NCBI RefSeq assembly: GCF_000735585.1
Contig: NZ_JNNO01000044.1
Coordinates: 124,001-188,000, forward strand
Source: Devosia sp. LC5
GTDB taxonomy: Bacteria; Pseudomonadota; Alphaproteobacteria; Rhizobiales; Devosiaceae
Direction: 5' to 3'
Length of the DNA: 64,000 nucleotides
The notes below the pieces were generated by a model. It did not search any database, was not told where the DNA came from, and saw only the letters and a list, made by a program, of their open reading frames with translations. Shown here one piece after another: positions 28,391-35,786 of this stretch (position 1 is its first letter; the number at the start of each line of letters is the position of its first letter). A program made the position numbers and the translations under genes.

Positions 28391-29308
28391 ATGCATATCG
28401 TAGCAATTCTCAACCGCGATGGCGGCACCCTGCGGACCATGGATCTAGCCGCCCTTGCCGGCCAGGCGGTGGAGATTTTCAGGCGGAACGGCCATGATCT
28501 CGAGTGCCGTATCGTTGCCGGGCGCAATGTCGAGACCGAACTGCGCCGGGTCGCGGGCACCAGGGGCGTGGACGTCATGCTGGTTGGGGGCGGCGATGGC
28601 ACGATTTCGACGGCGGCAGGGATCGCCTTTGAAACCGGAGTCCCGTTGGCCATCTTGCCCGCAGGGACGATGAATCTCTTCGCCCGGGCGCTGCAGTTGC
28701 CGCTCGATCTGACAGCGGCGATGGAGGCCATCGCCGATGGCGAGATCGCCGCGGTGGATATCGCAACGGCCAATGGCCGCGTCTTTGTGCACCAGTTCGG
28801 CGTCGGCGTACATGCAAGGCTGGTGCGTATTCGCGAGCGCATGACCTATCGCAGCCGCATCGGCAAGATGCTGGCGAGTTTGCGCGCCATTGCCGAGGCC
28901 GTGCTGCACCCGCCTGAATTCGAAGCGGAAATCCATACGAGAAACGGGAGCGAGCGCCAGCGGGTTTCGGGCATCGCGGTTTCCAACAATCCAGTGGGTG
29001 ACGGGCACATTCCTTATGCCGACCGGCTCGATGCGGGCCTGTTAGGCGTCTATATGGCTGCGCCAATGTCGACCTGGGCATTGATCCGGCTGGCAGTGGA
29101 TGTGCTGCTGGGCAAATGGCGGGCGAGCGATGCGGTTACCGAGCAGGAAGTCGAGCAGGTGACGCTGAGTTTTCCCTGGCGCAAGCACGATGCCCATGCG
29201 GTGATCGACGGCGAATTGATCAAGCTGGCGCCTTCGGTCACCCTCAAGGTGCATCCCGGTGCGCTCAAGGTGCTGTTGCCTAAGCCCCCCGAAACGGGCG
29301 GTTCGTGA
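28391..29308 (+). CDS. Diacylglycerol/lipid kinase family protein (YegS-like)
   Basis: A 305-residue protein of the DAGK catalytic superfamily. The nucleotide-binding loop is VGGGDGTISTAAG (about 65-77), followed by LPAGTMNLFARAL, a family hallmark. The C-terminal beta-sandwich has DAGLLGVYMA. No signal peptide. GGAGA stands 7 bases before the ATG. Such proteins phosphorylate lipids, but the acceptor is unknown. Located between two stress-type sensor kinases, it may be part of the same unit. Confidence 0.88.
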   Translation: MHIVAILNRDGGTLRTMDLAALAGQAVEIFRRNGHDLECRIVAGRNVETELRRVAGTRGVDVMLVGGGDGTISTAAGIAFETGVPLAILPAGTMNLFARALQLPLDLTAAMEAIADGEIAAVDIATANGRVFVHQFGVGVHARLVRIRERMTYRSRIGKMLASLRAIAEAVLHPPEFEAEIHTRNGSERQRVSGIAVSNNPVGDGHIPYADRLDAGLLGVYMAAPMSTWALIRLAVDVLLGKWRASDAVTEQEVEQVTLSFPWRKHDAHAVIDGELIKLAPSVTLKVHPGALKVLLPKPPETGGS

Positions 29309-29321
29309 TTTTTCCAGCTTG

Positions 29322-29346
29322 GGAACCATATTGCTTGACCCGAGTT
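29322..29346 (+). promoter_or_regulatory. Possible EcfG-like promoter before the HWE kinase
   Basis: GGAAC (29322-29326), N16, AGTT (29343-29346): one mismatch from the -10 consensus. It lies in the correct orientation, about 145 bases upstream of the chosen start of the kinase gene. Confidence 0.35.
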
Positions 29347-29489
29347 TAACGGCATCGGGCCTAACTTTAGCGGCAGTTTGACAGAAGTCAGGCCGTGTTC
29401 ACGCCCGTGTCCGCAAGGCTTCCGGTTTGCCCGTTTGCGTCTTGCTCAGGTTTGAATGCGCAGTTGTCGCGGAAGCGTCAGGACGAAAA

Positions 29490-31001
29490 GTGACAGAAGT
29501 GAGTTCCTCCCTTCCGGACGAGGTCCGCAGGGTTCTGGATGATCCATCCCGCCTGCAGGCGCTGGCGGCGCTGGAGGTTCTCGGTACAGATCCCGATGCC
29601 GATTTCGACCGCCTCACCCGGGTCGCGGCCCATATTTTTGGTGCCGAAATCGCCCTGGTGACGCTGATCGACAACGAACGGCAATGGTTCCGCGCCTGCT
29701 ATGGTACTGACCTCTCCAGTATATCGGACGATGACTCGTTTTGCGCGCATACCCTGGCCGGGTCCGAGGTGATGGTGGTCCTCGACGCTACGGCCGATCC
29801 GCGTTTCATCCACAATCCACTGGTGACGGGCGAAGCCGGCATCCGGTTTTATGCCGGGGCGCCGATCGTGGTCGCTGGGCAGCGCCTGGGCTCGCTTTGC
29901 GTGCTTGGCCGCAAAACCAGAGATGCGGTTGAGCCGGCATTGCTCAACCAGCTTGCCGATCTGGCGAGCCTTGCCTCCACGCTATTCTCTCTCAAGGACG
30001 AAGCACGGGTGCGGGCGCGCACGGCTGCGGCTTTGCTCAGGGAAGAATGGCGCCATGCCTTGACGCTGGAAGCGGGCAATGTGGGCAGCTGGATCTGGGA
30101 TATCCGCAGCGGGGAAGTGGTCTGCAACGACATGTTCCGGCGCATGTATCACCTGCCCGAAAGCGGCACGATCCAGTTCGAACAGGTGCTTGACGTGGTC
30201 CATGCCAGCGATCGCGCCGCCATCGAAGCCAGTATCCAGGCGAGTCTCGACGAGGGTGTCGATTTTGCCGCCGAGGTGCGAGTGGAGCCGACAATCCGGT
30301 GGCTGACCATGCGGGGCCGGGTCTATCAGCGCGATGCCGAGGGGCGGGCGCTGGTCATGATGGGTGCCTCCACCGATATTACCGAAGCCAAGCAGAGCGC
30401 CGAGCACACGCGGCTCCTGCTGCGCGAGCTCAACCACCGGGTCAAGAACACGCTGGCCATGATTCAGTCGGTGGCGCGTCAGACGATCCGGCAGAATCCC
30501 GATCCCAGGGCCTTTATCGAGGCCTTTTCCGGGCGGTTGCGCACGATTTCGGATGCCCATGTGCTGTTGGCCGATCGCGACTGGAGCGGGGTGCATCTTT
30601 ATGAGGTGATCGCTTCCCAGCTAGGGCCGGACTTCCTTGAGCATCCCGACCGCGCCACCGTCAACGGACCGGACATGATGCTGCCGGCCGACCATGCAGT
30701 TGGCCTGGGTTTGATCCTGCATGAATTGACCACCAATGCGCATCGTCATGGGGCCTGGTCCACCAATCGGGGCGTGGTCAATATCGACTGGGAAAAGCGG
30801 GAAGCGCCGGTGCTCGGGCTGATGCTGCGCTGGCGTGAAAGCGAGGGCCCCGCCGTAGCGCCGCCGCGTGATTATGGCCTGGGTACCAGGCTGATCGAGC
30901 GCAGCCTGGCCAAGGTGCTCAATAGCGATGTCACGCTGCGATTCGATCCCGGCGGTGTCGCCGCCGAGATCTGGATGCCGCTGCCCGCCGAACAAGATTG
31001 A
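29490..31001 (+). CDS. GAF-PAS-HWE sensor histidine kinase
   Basis: A 503-residue soluble kinase from GTG 29490, preceded by AGGA; an upstream TTG at 29427 would add 21 unlike residues. A GAF domain (about 20-170, with DNERQWFRACYG and SFCAHTLAG) is followed by a short helix, a PAS domain (about 195-310, ending GASTDITEAK), and an HWE kinase core with the phospho-His in RELNHRVKNTLAMIQSVARQ and ATPase boxes LILHELTTNAHRHGA and YGLGTRLIE. No receiver. It may sense redox or light and feed PhyR, judging by its neighbourhood. Confidence 0.9.
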   Translation: MTEVSSSLPDEVRRVLDDPSRLQALAALEVLGTDPDADFDRLTRVAAHIFGAEIALVTLIDNERQWFRACYGTDLSSISDDDSFCAHTLAGSEVMVVLDATADPRFIHNPLVTGEAGIRFYAGAPIVVAGQRLGSLCVLGRKTRDAVEPALLNQLADLASLASTLFSLKDEARVRARTAAALLREEWRHALTLEAGNVGSWIWDIRSGEVVCNDMFRRMYHLPESGTIQFEQVLDVVHASDRAAIEASIQASLDEGVDFAAEVRVEPTIRWLTMRGRVYQRDAEGRALVMMGASTDITEAKQSAEHTRLLLRELNHRVKNTLAMIQSVARQTIRQNPDPRAFIEAFSGRLRTISDAHVLLADRDWSGVHLYEVIASQLGPDFLEHPDRATVNGPDMMLPADHAVGLGLILHELTTNAHRHGAWSTNRGVVNIDWEKREAPVLGLMLRWRESEGPAVAPPRDYGLGTRLIERSLAKVLNSDVTLRFDPGGVAAEIWMPLPAEQD

Positions 31002-31007
31002 CGCGGA

Positions 31008-31442
31008 TCAATCGTCCTTGTCGCCGGCGTTGCGGATCAGCAGGAACGCTGCCAGGGCCGCGGCGGGAAGACCGAGCGTGCGGATGGCCGGCGAGCGCAG
31101 CAGGACCGGCAATGCGGTCAATGCTGCCGTAGTAACGAAAGCGCCGGTTTCGCTGGAGCGGCGGCGTTCGGAGGCGCGGCGTTTCCGGTTGCTCTCGCCG
31201 ATCTGCGCGCCGGCAAAGACCGCCAGTGCCAGGACGATAAAAACGCCGCCCAGAACCAGCGCCGCGTAGATCGGCCCGATCTGGGTGGTGAGAGCAAAAA
31301 AGCCCGCCGCCACGAGAAAAAAGCAACCCAGCAGCAGGAAGAGGCTGATCACCGCATAGACAATTGCGAGCTTTTTGGCCCGATCGGTAATCGCCTCGAC
31401 CTCGATGCCGAGCAGGGCCGCGAGGGGGACCAGTAAATTCAT
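31008..31442 (-). CDS. YqjE/holin-X-like membrane protein
   Basis: A 144-residue membrane protein with two adjacent N-terminal helices (about 25-50 and 55-80) and another hydrophobic stretch near the C-terminus, separated by a basic region (NRKRRASERRR). It is usually annotated as a phage-holin-family or YqjE-like protein. It follows the DUF883 gene by 5 bases, the same pairing as yqjD-yqjE in enterobacteria. Convergent with the HWE kinase (6-base gap). Confidence 0.75.
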   Translation of the reverse strand: MNLLVPLAALLGIEVEAITDRAKKLAIVYAVISLFLLLGCFFLVAAGFFALTTQIGPIYAALVLGGVFIVLALAVFAGAQIGESNRKRRASERRRSSETGAFVTTAALTALPVLLRSPAIRTLGLPAAALAAFLLIRNAGDKDD

Positions 31443-31447
31443 GATGC

Positions 31448-31813
31448 CTAGCGCCGCGAGAGCAGAGCGAGGATAAACCCGATGCCCACCGCGCTTGCCA
31501 CCGCGGTTAGCGGCTTTTCGCGAATGGTGTCTTTTAGTTGCCGCTCAAGTTCTCCGGCCTGGTCCTGCACGTCCTCGATGACGTTCTGGCCCTGGCGTTG
31601 CAGATGGCGGGCTTCGCTCTTGGCGACGTCCCTGACCTCGTTGACCTTATTGCTGCTGAGATGGGCCAGTGTCGCGGCGATCCCCTTGAGATCGTCCTGC
31701 AACTGGGCAATCTGGTCTTCGAGTTGCTTTTCCTTGGCGCGGCTGGACGCCGCACGCGAGCCTCCGTTGGGTCTCTTGCCGCGGGTCGGTGCCATTTCAG
31801 GTGTATCAGCCAT
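31448..31813 (-). CDS. DUF883 (YqjD/ElaB-like) membrane-anchored protein
   Basis: A 121-residue protein: basic N-terminus (RGKRPNGGSRAASSRAK), a long amphipathic helical region (about 30-95) with Gln/Glu heptads, and a single C-terminal anchor (LTAVASAVGIGFILALLSRR), as in ElaB/YqjD, which tether stationary-phase ribosomes to the membrane in E. coli. Start at 31813, with GGAG 8 bases upstream. An exact EcfG promoter lies 28-52 bases upstream, so stress induction is expected. Confidence 0.88.
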   Translation of the reverse strand: MADTPEMAPTRGKRPNGGSRAASSRAKEKQLEDQIAQLQDDLKGIAATLAHLSSNKVNEVRDVAKSEARHLQRQGQNVIEDVQDQAGELERQLKDTIREKPLTAVASAVGIGFILALLSRR

Positions 31814-31840
31814 TAAACGCTCCATTCATTGATGTCATTC

Positions 31841-31865
31841 AACGCCATAACGTGTGGTAGGTTCC
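31841..31865 (-). promoter_or_regulatory. EcfG promoter of the YqjD-YqjE-like pair
   Basis: Minus strand GGAAC (31865-31861), N16, CGTT (31844-31841): exact consensus. Transcription should start about 20 bases before the DUF883 ATG. Confidence 0.85.
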
Positions 31866-31888
31866 GGGCCAGTGGGCCGACAGAAAGA

Positions 31889-31919
31889 CACCCCGGTACG
31901 TATTAAACGTATCGGGGTG
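31889..31919. repeat. 12-bp stem-loop in stress island
   Basis: CACCCCGGTACG (31889-31900) pairs with CGTATCGGGGTG (31908-31919), with one G-T wobble and an AT-only 7-base loop. There is no T-run on either strand. It lies between the DUF883 promoter and the end of the DUF3309 gene and may end the minus-strand DUF3309 transcript. Confidence 0.6.
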
Positions 31920-32014
31920 ACCAGGGCGGGTGAAAGGGGGGCGACCTTCAACCCGCGGGGCGCATTCCACTAACGTGGACTCCAATACTGGTCGCGCCCT
32001 TTATCGGCTGTGCG

Positions 32015-32173
32015 TCAAATTCGTCCCATCAATACAAGAATGAGGATGACGACGAGGACGACGCCCAGAATACCGGATGGCCCATAACCGAAGCCGCGGG
32101 AATAGCCCCAATTGGGCAATGCGCCGATCAACAGCAGAATAAGAACGATGATGAGAATTGTGCCTAAGGTCAT
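32015..32173 (-). CDS. DUF3309 small membrane protein
   Basis: A 52-residue protein. Two hydrophobic helices (TLGTILIIVLILLLIGALP and GILGVVLVVILILVLMG) flank the motif NWGYSRGFGYGPSG, which is the DUF3309 signature. It follows the 54-residue membrane protein gene by 43 bases and probably shares its EcfG promoter. Function unknown; relatives are often near stress genes. Confidence 0.9.
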   Translation of the reverse strand: MTLGTILIIVLILLLIGALPNWGYSRGFGYGPSGILGVVLVVILILVLMGRI

Positions 32174-32216
32174 AGGACGCATCCTTCTTTTGTTATTGTG
32201 ACGCCAAGCCGCCGGG

Positions 32217-32381
32217 TCAAACCAAGGCGAGCAATAGACCTGTGGCGGCGAGTAGAATAAGAAATGCCGGCGTCAGTGCCTTGAGTATGTCGGCATAATG
32301 GGTCCGGCCATCGTAGCTTTCGCTCGACCAGGCCATACTCGCGCGGGCGTCTTCGATTTCCTTGATTTCAGCATGTGTCAT
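32217..32381 (-). CDS. 54-residue single-helix membrane protein, EcfG-controlled
   Basis: Unrecognised small protein. The N-terminal half is charged (MTHAEIKEIEDARASMAW) and the C-terminus is one helix (ALTPAFLILLAATGLLLALV), so it is probably anchored with its N-terminus in the cytoplasm. It was chosen as real because an exact EcfG promoter lies 49-74 bases upstream and a DUF3309 gene follows. No function can be given. Confidence 0.7.
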   Translation of the reverse strand: MTHAEIKEIEDARASMAWSSESYDGRTHYADILKALTPAFLILLAATGLLLALV

Positions 32382-32429
32382 GTCGGCCAATACCTTCAGA
32401 ACGCCGCGCTCTATTGCGCTTGCTCTAAG

Positions 32430-32455
32430 AACGGCGAGGAAGGGACTTTAGTTCC
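32430..32455 (-). promoter_or_regulatory. EcfG promoter of the small membrane protein pair
   Basis: Minus strand GGAAC (32455-32451), N17, CGTT (32433-32430): exact consensus. It lies 32 bases downstream of the end of the transglutaminase operon. Confidence 0.84.
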
Positions 32456-32486
32456 GCATACCTGGTGAAACAGGGGTGCGGCGGCT

Positions 32487-33365
32487 CTATTCGACGCGTA
32501 TCACGTCGACCGATTGGGTCGTCTCATGCGAGCCATGGGTCTTGAGTACGCCCACGATCGGGGAGATGTCGGCATAGTCCCGGCCATGGCCGATCGAGAT
32601 GTGGTCGCCGCCCGCAATCATGGCATTGGTGGGGTCGAACTCGACCCAACCCATATGTTGGCCGCACCAGACACGCACCCAGGCATGCATGGCGTCGCTG
32701 CCTTCTAGTCGTGCCTTGCCGGGTGGCGGATTGGTGCGCAGGAAACCCGAGACATAGCCGGCGGGAATGCCGGCGCCGCGCAGACCGGCGATCATCACAT
32801 GGGCAAAATCCTGGCACACGCCCTTGCGCAGCGCAAAGGCTTCAGCGGGCGTGGTCTGCACGTCAGTCGCCTTGGAATCGTAGATGAAGTCGCGATGGAT
32901 CGCCATGCAGAGGTCATTGGCGGACGCCAATACTGAAGGGGCGCCGGCCATGGCGGCCCTGGCATAGGCGGTAATGGCGGGGACGAGCTGCACACTGCCG
33001 GATTCGGCGAGGAAATGATGCGGGCTATCGGGTTCGACCGACCAGAACCGGCTGATCTCCTGCCGCAAATGCTCGAGGGTCGGCGATAGATCGGCGGGAG
33101 GATGAATGTCCTCCACCTGAACGCGCGCGGTCAGGCGGATATCGAGATGATCGTGCGGCGTCAGATAGGTGATGGTGGTCACCGCATTGCCGAAAAAATC
33201 GGTGAAGGCGCTTTCGCGCTGCGGGCGCGGCTCGAAGGAGAGGCTTGCCGCGATGACGCGTTGGGTGCCGGGCACGCTGATCGGCGCAACACGGATGAGG
33301 TGGCGGCCGCCATGCACGGGTGCGTCGTAATCGTAATGCAGATCGAGGCGGACATCGTAGAGCAT
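32487..33365 (-). CDS. Transglutaminase-like cysteine protease family protein
   Basis: A 292-residue protein with an N-terminal beta domain (about 1-100, MLYDVRLDLHYDYDAPV) and a transglutaminase-like core carrying Cys184 (RKGVCQDFAHV), His227 (DAMHAWVRVW) and Asp244 (VEFDPTN). No signal peptide, so probably cytoplasmic. Last gene of a three-gene operon with 4-base spacing. Relatives are predicted peptidases or amide-bond hydrolases acting with ATP-grasp ligases; the substrate is unknown. Confidence 0.92.
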   Translation of the reverse strand: MLYDVRLDLHYDYDAPVHGGRHLIRVAPISVPGTQRVIAASLSFEPRPQRESAFTDFFGNAVTTITYLTPHDHLDIRLTARVQVEDIHPPADLSPTLEHLRQEISRFWSVEPDSPHHFLAESGSVQLVPAITAYARAAMAGAPSVLASANDLCMAIHRDFIYDSKATDVQTTPAEAFALRKGVCQDFAHVMIAGLRGAGIPAGYVSGFLRTNPPPGKARLEGSDAMHAWVRVWCGQHMGWVEFDPTNAMIAGGDHISIGHGRDYADISPIVGVLKTHGSHETTQSVDVIRVE

Positions 33366-33369
33366 GGCG

Positions 33370-35781
33370 CTACACGAAATAGGCTGCGGCCACGAGGCTG
33401 GAGAGAACGCCGAGATCGGCGGCCAGCTTGTCGAGGCGATCAGGGGTCATGTCCGCGGGTTCGGCGATGCGCAATTCGGTGTGCAATTGCAGGGCAGCCT
33501 TAGCGGCGGGCGAGAGCTGACCATCGCCAATGCCGCCGGGCAGCATTTCGATCTGCTTTTGCAGTTCGGCCAATTGGAACAGCACCGAGCGTGGATTGAG
33601 CGGGTCCAGCGTAAGCAGATCGACGGCACTTTGCGTACCCGCGCTCACTGAATAGCGGCGACGGTGCGACATGACGCTGTCGCCGATTTCCAGCAGCATT
33701 TCGAGCGAGCCATCCGGCGCATCCTTATGGGTGAACCAGGCAGTGGCGCGAGCGATCTGCATGGCACGCTCAAGCCGTCGGCCCAGTTCGAGAAAGCGCC
33801 AGCCGGCAAAGCGGTACATGTTTTCGTGCACGAGGCCGGAAAAGCCTGCCAGCTTGCGCAGCAGCACGGTCATGGCGCGCGTGGCATCGTCGCCGAGCTG
33901 GACGCGGGTGGCAAAGCGCTGGGCGGTCTTTTGCAGATCAACCAGAGCCAGCCAGCCGTCCGGCGAGAAGCGGTCGCGGATCTGGCCGGCGCTGTGCACG
34001 GCGCTATCGATGGAGGAGAGCAAGCCCAGCGGCATGGCATCAGCGGCATCGACATCGATGGTTTCGAGGAATGCCGCACAGTGGGTCAGGATCGGCAGGT
34101 CGGTCTTGGAGAGTTCGGCCTGGCGGGCATTATAGGCGCGCAGGATGCGCACCGTAGCCTCGCAGCGCTCGGCATAGCGCCCCAGCCAGATCAGATTGTC
34201 GGCGGCGCGGCTGGGCAGACTACCGGGCGAGTTCCGCACCAGTTTCTGGCCATCGCGCGGCAGCAGCGAGACCTGTTCCACCGGCTTGGATGACACGACC
34301 CAGACGTCGGCTGCCTGGCCGCCGCGCTGCATGGCGATGGCCGAGGCATCGTTGGTGGAGCCGACCCGGGCAAAGCCGCCGGGCATGATGGTCCAGCCAT
34401 CGTCGGTCCGAGCCGCGTAGACGCGCAGGGTAATGGCGCGGGGTTCGAGCTTGCCATCGACATAGACCGGGGCGGTGGAGAGCTGCACCTGTTCCTGGCC
34501 GACATAGCCGGCGCCATTGGTGCGGATACGCTCAAGCAGCGCCTCGCGCTGGTCGGCAGGCACGGCGGAGCCGAGCATGGTGCCGCGCTGGTCATCGAAG
34601 GGAAGCGTCGTGGCGAAGGCGGGGCCGATCATCAGCTTGTCGAAATTGTCGAGCACATGGCGCTGCTCGCCTGGCTGACCGCACCACCAGGTGGCAATTT
34701 CGGGCAGCAGCAGATTGGTGCCGAGCAGCTTTTGCGCCAGTCGCGGCATGAAGGCGGCCAGCGCGCGGGTTTCGAGCAGGCCGGTGCCCAGCGCATTGAT
34801 CATGGAGATCGAGCCGTGGCGCAATGCCTCGACCATGCCGGGCGTGCCGATGCGGCTATCGTAGCGCAGCTCAAGCGGGTCGACGAAGGAGGCGTCCATG
34901 CGCCGCCACAGCACGGTCACCGGCTTGAGTCCGGCCACCGTGCGCACCATGACGCGCTCGTCCTCGACCACCAGATCCTCGCCTTCAAGCAACATGAGGC
35001 CGAGATAGCGGGCAATATAGGCGTGTTCGAAATAGGTTTCGTTGAGCTGGCCCGGCGTCAAAATGCCGACCCGACCGCCATCGCGCTTGGCCTGCGCGAA
35101 AAGCGTATCGCGGAAGGCGCGGAAGAAGCCGGCCAGCCGCTGGATATTCATGCCGGCATAGATATCGGACAGCGCGCGCGTAGTAGCGACGCGGTTTTCC
35201 AGCGCAAAGCCGGCGCCCGAAGGGGCCTGGGTGCGGTCGCCCAGCACCCACCAGGCGCCGTTGGGGCCGCGACCCAGCTCGAAGGCGCAGAAATGCAGGT
35301 AATGTCCGCTGGCCGGTTTGACGCCGACGAGGGGGCGCAGGAATTCGCCATTGCGCGCCACAAGTTCGGGCGGCAGCAGGCCTTGTTGCACCAGGGTATT
35401 GTCGCCATAGATATCGGCGATGACGGTTTCGAGCAGTTCGGCGCGCTGGACCAGGCCGGCGCTGATGGTGGCCCATTCGGCTTCATCGATCAGCAGCGGA
35501 ATTTTGGCGAGCGGCCAGTCGCGTTCCTTGCCCTCAGCGCCGTCATATTTGCGGTAGAACACACCGGCATCGCGCAGATATTGATCGGCGCGCTCGAAAC
35601 GCGCGGCAAGCTCGGTGGGGCCTAGCCTGTCGAAGGCAGCCATCAAGGCGGCCCAGCCCGGCCGGATGTTGCCGGCCGGGTCGACCATTTCGTCGGGTAC
35701 GCCCGGTTGCAGCCGGTAATCAGCAACAATGCTGGGCCCGGCAGGGGGCTTGCCGCGAGGCTTTTGATTCCGCGTATTCAT
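33370..35781 (-). CDS. Circularly permuted ATP-grasp / alpha-E fusion protein
   Basis: An 803-residue protein combining two families often encoded separately. Residues about 1-480 are the circularly permuted ATP-grasp (COG2308 type, with the segment from YGDNTLVQQGLLPPELV through GVLTPGQLNETYFEHAYIA-like sequence and MINALGTGLLE). Residues about 490-803 are the helical alpha-E domain (COG2307 type, beginning LPSRAADNLIWLGRYAERCE). Predicted amide-bond ligase. It lies between the two transglutaminase genes with 4- and 5-base gaps. Confidence 0.92.
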   Translation of the reverse strand: MNTRNQKPRGKPPAGPSIVADYRLQPGVPDEMVDPAGNIRPGWAALMAAFDRLGPTELAARFERADQYLRDAGVFYRKYDGAEGKERDWPLAKIPLLIDEAEWATISAGLVQRAELLETVIADIYGDNTLVQQGLLPPELVARNGEFLRPLVGVKPASGHYLHFCAFELGRGPNGAWWVLGDRTQAPSGAGFALENRVATTRALSDIYAGMNIQRLAGFFRAFRDTLFAQAKRDGGRVGILTPGQLNETYFEHAYIARYLGLMLLEGEDLVVEDERVMVRTVAGLKPVTVLWRRMDASFVDPLELRYDSRIGTPGMVEALRHGSISMINALGTGLLETRALAAFMPRLAQKLLGTNLLLPEIATWWCGQPGEQRHVLDNFDKLMIGPAFATTLPFDDQRGTMLGSAVPADQREALLERIRTNGAGYVGQEQVQLSTAPVYVDGKLEPRAITLRVYAARTDDGWTIMPGGFARVGSTNDASAIAMQRGGQAADVWVVSSKPVEQVSLLPRDGQKLVRNSPGSLPSRAADNLIWLGRYAERCEATVRILRAYNARQAELSKTDLPILTHCAAFLETIDVDAADAMPLGLLSSIDSAVHSAGQIRDRFSPDGWLALVDLQKTAQRFATRVQLGDDATRAMTVLLRKLAGFSGLVHENMYRFAGWRFLELGRRLERAMQIARATAWFTHKDAPDGSLEMLLEIGDSVMSHRRRYSVSAGTQSAVDLLTLDPLNPRSVLFQLAELQKQIEMLPGGIGDGQLSPAAKAALQLHTELRIAEPADMTPDRLDKLAADLGVLSSLVAAAYFV

Positions 35782-35786
35782 GGGTT

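Noticed and set aside
31008-31442. Prophage holin
   Set aside because: The holin-like label comes from membrane topology only; the gene pairs with a YqjD-like gene behind an EcfG promoter and no phage genes are present.
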